The notes beneath the pieces are model-generated. The model saw only the letters and a list, made by a program, of their open reading frames with translations, ran no database searches and had not been told where the DNA came from. From Kiritimatiellia bacterium (GTDB lineage: Bacteria > Verrucomicrobiota > Kiritimatiellia > RFP12 > UBA1067): 46,914 bases of DNA. Positions 42,452 through 46,914 of the stretch are shown in pieces. The stretch covers positions 1-46,914 of the forward strand of contig JAFRSR010000414.1 in NCBI GenBank assembly GCA_017427485.1, in the 5' to 3' direction. The position numbers and the translations under genes were made by a program. Within the stretch, counting starts at the first letter, position 1; every line of letters begins with the position of its first letter.

Positions 42452-43759
42452 TTATGGCTTCAATGCCGAAAGCGGACAGACGATGATGCCGTCTGGACGC
42501 TGGTAGGCGCAATCGCCGACAGCCGTAACGACCATCTTGAACGCCACTTTCTTCTGGCGCGACGTGTCGATGAGACCGGAAAGGGCATTGAGCGTATCGG
42601 CCCCTTCCTCGATCAACGAGCTTCCCCCGAGCTTGACTTCGACCAAACCGCTCATTCCGTTTCTCAGATGCACGACCGCGTCACATTCCAGGCCGTTGCG
42701 GTCCAGATAGTGGCTCACCGCACCATTCAGCGCGTCGGCGTACACGCGAAGGTCGCGAACGGCCATCGTCTCGAAGAACCACCCGTATGCGCGAATGTCG
42801 TTCATCAGGTCGCCCGGGCCGAGGCCAAGCGCGGCAACCGCGATCGACGGATCCACAAAGTACCGCGTGGGCGACATGCGGATCACTGCTTTCGAGCGCA
42901 ACGCCGGGCACCATGCCTCGGAATCCTCAACGACGAAGATCTTCCTCAGAGCATTCAAGTAAGACGAAATGGTGTCGTCATCCGGACCGTTCTGATCGCC
43001 CGTCGTCATGTCCTTGCGGATGTTCGGAATCGTTGACTGCGTACCCTGCAACCTTGCATACGATCTCAGCAACCTGCGCGCCCGCGCCGGATCGCGCGAA
43101 ACGCCATCGACCCGCGAGATGTCGGAGTTCACGACGGCATCCACATACTCGAAGGCACGGTCCAGCGCCGTCTCGCCGCCCTGGTTGACCGCCTGCGGCC
43201 ACCCGCCGCGACAGACCAGATATGACATTTCCTCAAGCGACCGTTCCGTGGCCCGTCCAGGTTTAAACGGTTCTCCAGCAAAGAGCGTTCCAATGGACAC
43301 CGTCCCAGAGGATTCGCCGGATTCCCATAACGACATGGGGCGCATCTTCACACGCACAATGCGCCCTGTTCCGGAATGGACAATATCCTTTTTCCCACTA
43401 CGCTCGTTCTTGTCGTCTGGCGGAACGGCTGAACCTGTCAGGATGTAATGCCCCCACCCGGGCGAATGATCTACGTCAAACCTGATCGCATCCCAAAATT
43501 TCGGAGCATCCTGCCATTCGTCGATCAGACGCGGCTGTTCGCCCTTCATCAACTCCGTTATGTCCACGGCCGCCTGCGTAAGATAACGGTCTCGCCGCTT
43601 CGGGTCTGCCATGTACAGGACGCTTTTCGCATGCTGTTCGCATGTCGTGGTCTTGCCACACCATTTTGGACCCTCGACGAGTACTGCGCCAACTCCTGCG
43701 AGTTTGCGTTCAAGTACGGCATCCAATATGCGATTTTTGTATAATTCTTTCGGTTTCAC
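42452..43759 (-). CDS. DUF4143-type ATPase with PD-(D/E)XK-like end
   Basis: This 435-residue ATPase is related in type to the one at 7265-8470 but diverged. Walker A is EGPKWCGKTT and Walker B is RLIDEWQDAP, with the sensor ILTGSA. DUF4143 follows; near the C-terminus CDAVVHL and GLVEVKLGG give the D...ExK pattern of a nuclease-like fold. I place the start at GTG 43759 because it opens VKPKELYKNRILDAVL and lies eight bases from a -10 box; upstream ATGs (43816, 43801) lie upstream of the promoter in repeat DNA. The gene sits beside the 23-bp direct repeats and is probably part of an accessory element. Confidence 0.75.
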   Translation of the reverse strand: MKPKELYKNRILDAVLERKLAGVGAVLVEGPKWCGKTTTCEQHAKSVLYMADPKRRDRYLTQAAVDITELMKGEQPRLIDEWQDAPKFWDAIRFDVDHSPGWGHYILTGSAVPPDDKNERSGKKDIVHSGTGRIVRVKMRPMSLWESGESSGTVSIGTLFAGEPFKPGRATERSLEEMSYLVCRGGWPQAVNQGGETALDRAFEYVDAVVNSDISRVDGVSRDPARARRLLRSYARLQGTQSTIPNIRKDMTTGDQNGPDDDTISSYLNALRKIFVVEDSEAWCPALRSKAVIRMSPTRYFVDPSIAVAALGLGPGDLMNDIRAYGWFFETMAVRDLRVYADALNGAVSHYLDRNGLECDAVVHLRNGMSGLVEVKLGGSSLIEEGADTLNALSGLIDTSRQKKVAFKMVVTAVGDCAYQRPDGIIVCPLSALKP

Positions 43760-43766
43760 GGTCGTT

Positions 43767-43775
43767 ATACTACCA
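43767..43775 (-). promoter_or_regulatory. Extended -10 promoter of the DUF4143 ATPase (leaderless)
   Basis: Minus-strand TGGTAGTAT has its -10 at 43767-43772, in the context GGGATGTGGTA that is shared with the cassette promoters. GTG 43759 follows eight bases after the -10. Confidence 0.5.
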
Positions 43776-43796
43776 CATCCCGATGGAAGAGTCAAT

Positions 43797-43884
43797 GCCA
43801 TTCGGTTAATTGGCACATTTCCGTTCGGTTAATTGGCACATTTCCGTTCGGTGAATTGGCACATTTCCGTTCGGTAAATTGACG
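43797..43884. repeat. 23-bp direct repeats (three full, one partial)
   Basis: The unit CATTTCCGTTCGGTN-AATTGGCA recurs at 43816-43838, 43839-43861 and 43862-43884 (the last ends GACG), with a partial unit at ~43797-43815. The units are nearly identical. The array starts ~25 bp upstream of the ATPase -10, suggesting protein binding sites spaced by about two helical turns. Confidence 0.85.
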
Positions 43885-43903
43885 CTTCTTTGACCGTCAG
43901 ATA

Positions 43904-43951
43904 GCCGCCGGGACGGCGGCTCCCCATATGGAGAGCCGCCATCTTGGCGGC
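43904..43951. repeat. Two GCCGCC palindromes around a CCATATGG core
   Basis: GCCGCCG-GGA-CGGCGGC (43904-43920) and GCCGCCA-TCT-TGGCGGC (43935-43951) each have 7-bp stems, with CTCCCCATATGGAG between. They lie between the ends of the array and the adhesin remnant. They look REP-like, or act as a terminator for the remnant. Confidence 0.6.
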
Positions 43952-43962
43952 GCACTGGGAAG

Positions 43963-45666
43963 TCAGCGGAAGATGATGCTAAGCCCGCCGCCGGACACGC
44001 GCAGAACGCCGCCGTTCCAGCGAACGCCAAGGTCGGAGCGGACCGCGCCATTCACCTTGACCGTCCAGGACTTGAGGTTGGCCGGCGAGGCCATCTCGGT
44101 TACCGCCAGCGGAATCGCGCGGCCGGACGCGACCCGGGACGAAGACGTAAGCTCGATCGTGCCGCCCTCCGCAGGCGTGAAGCGCGTGATCGTTCCGGCG
44201 CCGGAGTCGAGATCCACCTTCAACTTCGAGAGCGACATCTCGGCCGACACCAAGTCGAGCGTCGCGCCGCTTCCAACGGACACCTCCGCGTCGCCGAACG
44301 GCGCGTAGGCGGACGATGACGCCAGCCGGTCCAGCGGATAGATGGCGTATTCCGTCCGAACCGTGTCTGGCGTCGAGTTGGTGAGCCACGTCCATGTGGC
44401 TTCGTTGCCCGTGTTGGTCGCGTTGTTGGCGAGCGCCGTCCATGCGACGCCGTCGTCGCTGCCCCAGAGCTTCCACTGCGTCGGACGGCGCTCGGGATGG
44501 CCGTCCGTGACGAAGGAGAATCCCACCACCTCCGGCGCGCTGTTCGTCAGGCGGAACACGAACTTGTTGCTGGATTCCCAAAACCACGTGAAGCGGAAAC
44601 CGGTTGAAAGCTTGCCGTCAAACAGATACGGGGGCGAACTGGCACTGTCCGGCCCAATGTAACCGTCATGGTTCGGCATCCACACGGCCACCTCACATTG
44701 GGCCAGCTGCGTGGCGTCGTCTATCCCGCCAAAGTTGCCGTACTGCTGCGTTTCGGCCGCCGGCAGGGGCGTATACGAGTACGCGCCCTGGTTCACGCGG
44801 TTGCCGTCTTCGCCATAAAGGATGAACTCAGAGAGCGCCACGCCATCGTGCGTATCCTTGTGCACGTCGCCGTAGAAGTTGATGATGAAATACTTGCCGG
44901 ACCATGCAGGTGCGGGCGTACAGACCACGGTCCCATCCTCGATGGCGACGGTCCCAGACCCCTTTGCGCATGGGCCAAACAGCGTGAGCGTCCCGTCGCC
45001 CGTCTTCCGCAGCGCCCCGTTGAAGCCATACCGGCCTGCGGCGAACGAGCCATCCTCGTCCATGTCCACGGCGCAGTCGAACACCGTGTCCGCGTCCCAG
45101 AGGATGAACGCGGAACGCGGTGCCGAGAGGAGATCGCATTCGACATGCGCTCCGCGCACGTCGAGCGTGGCGTTGGGCGCGACATGGATTTCATTCACCT
45201 TGAGCGAGGTGCCCGACGACACCTTCACCGTGCCGTTGGAGGCATAGAGGTTGCCGTCCAAACGGGCCACCGCCACCATAAGCGTGCCCGTGCCGGCCTT
45301 GACGAGATTCAGCGCGCCCCCTAGAAGCGCCGGGGAGAACTCCCCGTCTCCGCCATTCGAGCCGAGCGTCAGCACCGCTGCGGTCTCAGAACTGTTCGTG
45401 AGCGTGCCGGCACCCGACACGCCAAGGAACGAAGCAGGGTTGCCGGCGAAGTCGAAATACGCGCCCTCCTCGATCTTGAGCGCACTCCCCGCCGGCGTGA
45501 AGTACCGTATCTGGTTCTTCGCAACGCTCGACGGCGTGGCGAGTTCGATGCCGCCCGCCTTGATCACCGTGTCGCCGGTGTAGTTGGCATCGCCTTCCAT
45601 ATACCCGTCGTAGCTCCCGTAGGTGAACTAGCCCCAGATCAGCTTGCCCGCACCGCGCTTCACGCG
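43963..45666 (-). pseudogene. Remnant of an adhesin with autotransporter-type beta-strand repeats
   Basis: The frame encodes beta-strand repeat motifs (GAGKLIWG, then NYTGDTVIKAGGIELA, GVSGAGTLTN, LVKAGTGTLMVAV), then a discoidin-like region (SDDGVAWTALANN). It closes with RWNGGVLRVSGGGLSIIFR, a typical end in this lineage. There is no signal peptide and no N-terminus: the sequence enters directly after the stop of the nuclease gene (45667). An in-frame TAG at 45628-45630 also breaks a run that should read GAGKLIWG-x-FTYGSY. An internal ATG at 45600 exists but has no ribosome binding site. The 5' part was probably lost when the nuclease cassette or the IS arrived. The intact ancestor would have been a large cell-surface protein. 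Confidence 0.75.
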
Positions 45667-46596
45667 TCACAGCGCGGCGATTTCTTCGGCGGTGAGGCCG
45701 GTCGCCGCCGCAATCTGCTCAGTGGTGAGATTCATAGCCTTTAGGTTGCGGGCGGTTTGACACAACTTTTCCGTCGCCGCATCGGCTCGGGCATTCGCCG
45801 CGTCGCGCTCGGTCGCCAATGCGTCGCGTGCCGCTGTCGCCTCCACGACTTTGGCCTGCGCATCCAGCAGGTCCGCCCTCGCGTCGTTGAGCTCTCCCAT
45901 GATCGTCGCCTCGATGCGCACGGCGTCCCAGTATCCATCGTACGCCGCGAGTTCGGCGTCGCTGTATGCCGCGACCTCCATGATCTCCAAGGCCTGTGCA
46001 ACCTCGGGATTGTCCAAAAGCTCCTGCGGGGCGGCGCGCGTCTTTTCGTCTATCTCGGTGAGGAACTTGAGCCACAGAACCGCCATCTTCTTCTCGGCGA
46101 AAGACTGCGGCTTGAACTTCGGCAGTTCCACGAACACCAGATGAAGGCCGTCGATCTGCTTCTTCGTGTCGAGGCTGTGCACCATCGAGTAGTGGTGGTA
46201 GCAGTTTTCCGTGTCCGGCTCGAATATCTTGTTCACCAGATTGAGCGAATAGACCGGTTGGAGAAGCTTGTATTTCTCGCTCCTGTCAATCTGCCGCACA
46301 TACGCCTTCGCGGCGTTGAAGAGGACGCGTTCCTTGAACGCCGTGGTCCAGTTCAGCTGCATCTCCACGATGAACTTGCGCCCACCCGTCTCCTCGCAGC
46401 GTACATCGACGATGCTGTTCTTTTTGTCAGGGTTGTCAGGAACCATCTCGGGCGGCAGATACTCGATCGACTCCACCTGCTTGCCCTTGTCAAGCGGCAG
46501 CAGGGCGTTGAGAAAGCTGATCATCAGGTTTTTGTGCTCGCCAAAAACCTTCTTGAAGGTCAAGTCCGCCTTCGGGTCTAGGTACTTCCTCGCCAT
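45667..46596 (-). CDS. PD-(D/E)XK nuclease family transposase-like protein (Rpn-like)
   Basis: This 309-residue protein of the PDDEXK_2 type (PF12784) has the family opening KYLDPKADLTFKKVFG. The catalytic-type residues are D64 (SIVDVRC) and the E-x-Q pair E78/Q80 (IVEMQLNW). A long Ala-rich coiled coil (~215-285) is followed by the short ending LTTEQIAAATGLTAEEIAAL. Relatives are called Rpn recombination-promoting nucleases or putative transposases; they cut DNA and are frequently multicopy. It carries its own promoter-leader (copy B) and directly precedes the truncated adhesin. Start ATG 46596 is supported by the MARKYL family start and by the GCGAG in the leader. Confidence 0.85.
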   Translation of the reverse strand: MARKYLDPKADLTFKKVFGEHKNLMISFLNALLPLDKGKQVESIEYLPPEMVPDNPDKKNSIVDVRCEETGGRKFIVEMQLNWTTAFKERVLFNAAKAYVRQIDRSEKYKLLQPVYSLNLVNKIFEPDTENCYHHYSMVHSLDTKKQIDGLHLVFVELPKFKPQSFAEKKMAVLWLKFLTEIDEKTRAAPQELLDNPEVAQALEIMEVAAYSDAELAAYDGYWDAVRIEATIMGELNDARADLLDAQAKVVEATAARDALATERDAANARADAATEKLCQTARNLKAMNLTTEQIAAATGLTAEEIAAL

Positions 46597-46681
46597 GTTT
46601 CAGACTCGCTTTCCGTTCAAGGGGACAATTCCCCCCTCCAGAAAACGTTGATATGATACCACATCCCGCCGTTGGTTTCAA
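46597..46681 (-). promoter_or_regulatory. Cassette promoter and structured leader, copy B (PD-(D/E)XK gene)
   Basis: The minus strand has a -35 TTGAAA (46676-46681), a 17-bp spacer and an extended -10 TGGTATCAT (-10 at 46653-46658). The ~50-nt leader has a 5-bp hairpin GGGGA-AUUG-UCCCC (46621-46634), then AACGGAAAGCGAG. It aligns with copy A over ~80 bp. Confidence 0.7.
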
Positions 46682-46786
46682 GCCCGTGGAAATGTTGGAG
46701 GTTCCCCAATTTTTTCGCGGCTGGCGAGGTGCCCCCGCGCCGAGCGCGACTTTCATCACGCCGCTTCCGGATTACGGGGCAAAAAA

Positions 46787-46852
46787 GTGTCGCCTCTCCT
46801 GAATGATCTTCGCTATAATACGAAGTGCTTACACAAACAAGCGAGGCGACGC
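46787..46852 (+). promoter_or_regulatory. Internal promoter flanked by an inverted repeat masking the transposase RBS
   Basis: GTGTCGCCTC (46787-46796) pairs with GAGGCGACGC (46843-46852) in ten positions, one of them a T-G wobble. The second arm contains the AGG ribosome binding site before ATG 46854. The -10 TATAAT (46814-46819) lies between the arms, so transcripts starting near 46826 lack the first arm. Only read-through RNA can fold. Confidence 0.65.
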
Positions 46853-46853
46853 C

Positions 46854-46914
46854 ATGTATGATACCACAATCGCGACGAAGCTGATAGATCAGCTCAAAAA
46901 ATTTCTGGGGAGGA
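46854..46914 (+). mobile_element. 5' end of an IS4-like (DUF4372-type) transposase, partial
   Basis: ATG 46854 opens a frame that runs off the window: MYDTTIATKLIDQLKKFLGR. The LIDQLKKFL pattern resembles the start of IS4-family transposases with a DUF4372 domain. AGG lies seven bases upstream and TATAAT further upstream. The left end of the element is probably within 46740-46790; I could not fix its inverted repeat. Confidence 0.5.

Overview
The window looks like part of a gut-type Kiritimatiellia (PVC/Verrucomicrobiota) chromosome. I infer this from protein content: many secreted multi-domain carbohydrate enzymes (DUF4838, DUF5696-like, sialidase, sialate O-acetylesterase, GH42-like and WbsX/GH99-like), an adhesin with autotransporter-type beta-strand repeats, and an HzsA-like propeller/cytochrome. 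GC content is high. No ribosomal marker is present, so the taxonomy is inference.

Layout. (1) 1-4270: a minus-strand signalling cluster, transcribed in the order NrtR-like Nudix regulator, HipA-like kinase/vWA fusion, truncated ADP-ribosylglycohydrolase, membrane Ser/Thr kinase. It abuts the tail of a probable transposase. (2) 4322-11362: secreted glycan enzymes and a DUF4143 ATPase behind an operator-like pair of dyads. (3) 11395-16865: plus strand, with an archaeal-type ATPase/nuclease, a diheme HzsA-like protein and a GT4 glycosyltransferase. (4) 16869-31327: a minus-strand glycan locus: sialate O-acetylesterase, sialidase, a double flavoprotein, then a new promoter driving a GH-A glycosidase, an acyl carrier protein and a 1931-residue bimodular glycosidase. 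ACP and glycosidase genes are interlocked by a stop/start overlap and a Shine-Dalgarno inside the ACP gene. (5) 31446-42399: HrpB helicase, an esterase-LamG-glycosidase fusion, a GH32-like propeller enzyme, RhuM and a DUF5696-like enzyme. (6) 42452-46914: accessory DNA with a DUF4143 ATPase behind 23-bp direct repeats, a broken adhesin, a PD-(D/E)XK nuclease cassette and the 5' end of an IS4-like transposase.

How the genes work together. The enzymes fit degradation of sialylated, O-acetylated host or plant glycans outside the cytoplasm. The first cluster joins ADP-ribose/NAD chemistry (Nudix, ADP-ribosylglycohydrolase) with two kinase-type proteins and a vWA scaffold. It resembles known stress or conflict modules, but I do not recognise this exact gene order.

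Control signals. Many genes carry an extended -10 of the form TGnTAtnaT, often inside TGTGGTAT. Four genes begin 7-9 nt after the -10, so their mRNAs are probably leaderless. Two accessory genes (RhuM and the PD-(D/E)XK nuclease) share a near-identical promoter plus a 5' leader with a covarying hairpin. Heptad/octad repeat families occur in intergenic DNA and reach into the 3' ends of two genes. The terminal transposase has an inverted repeat that would mask its ribosome binding site only in read-through transcripts.
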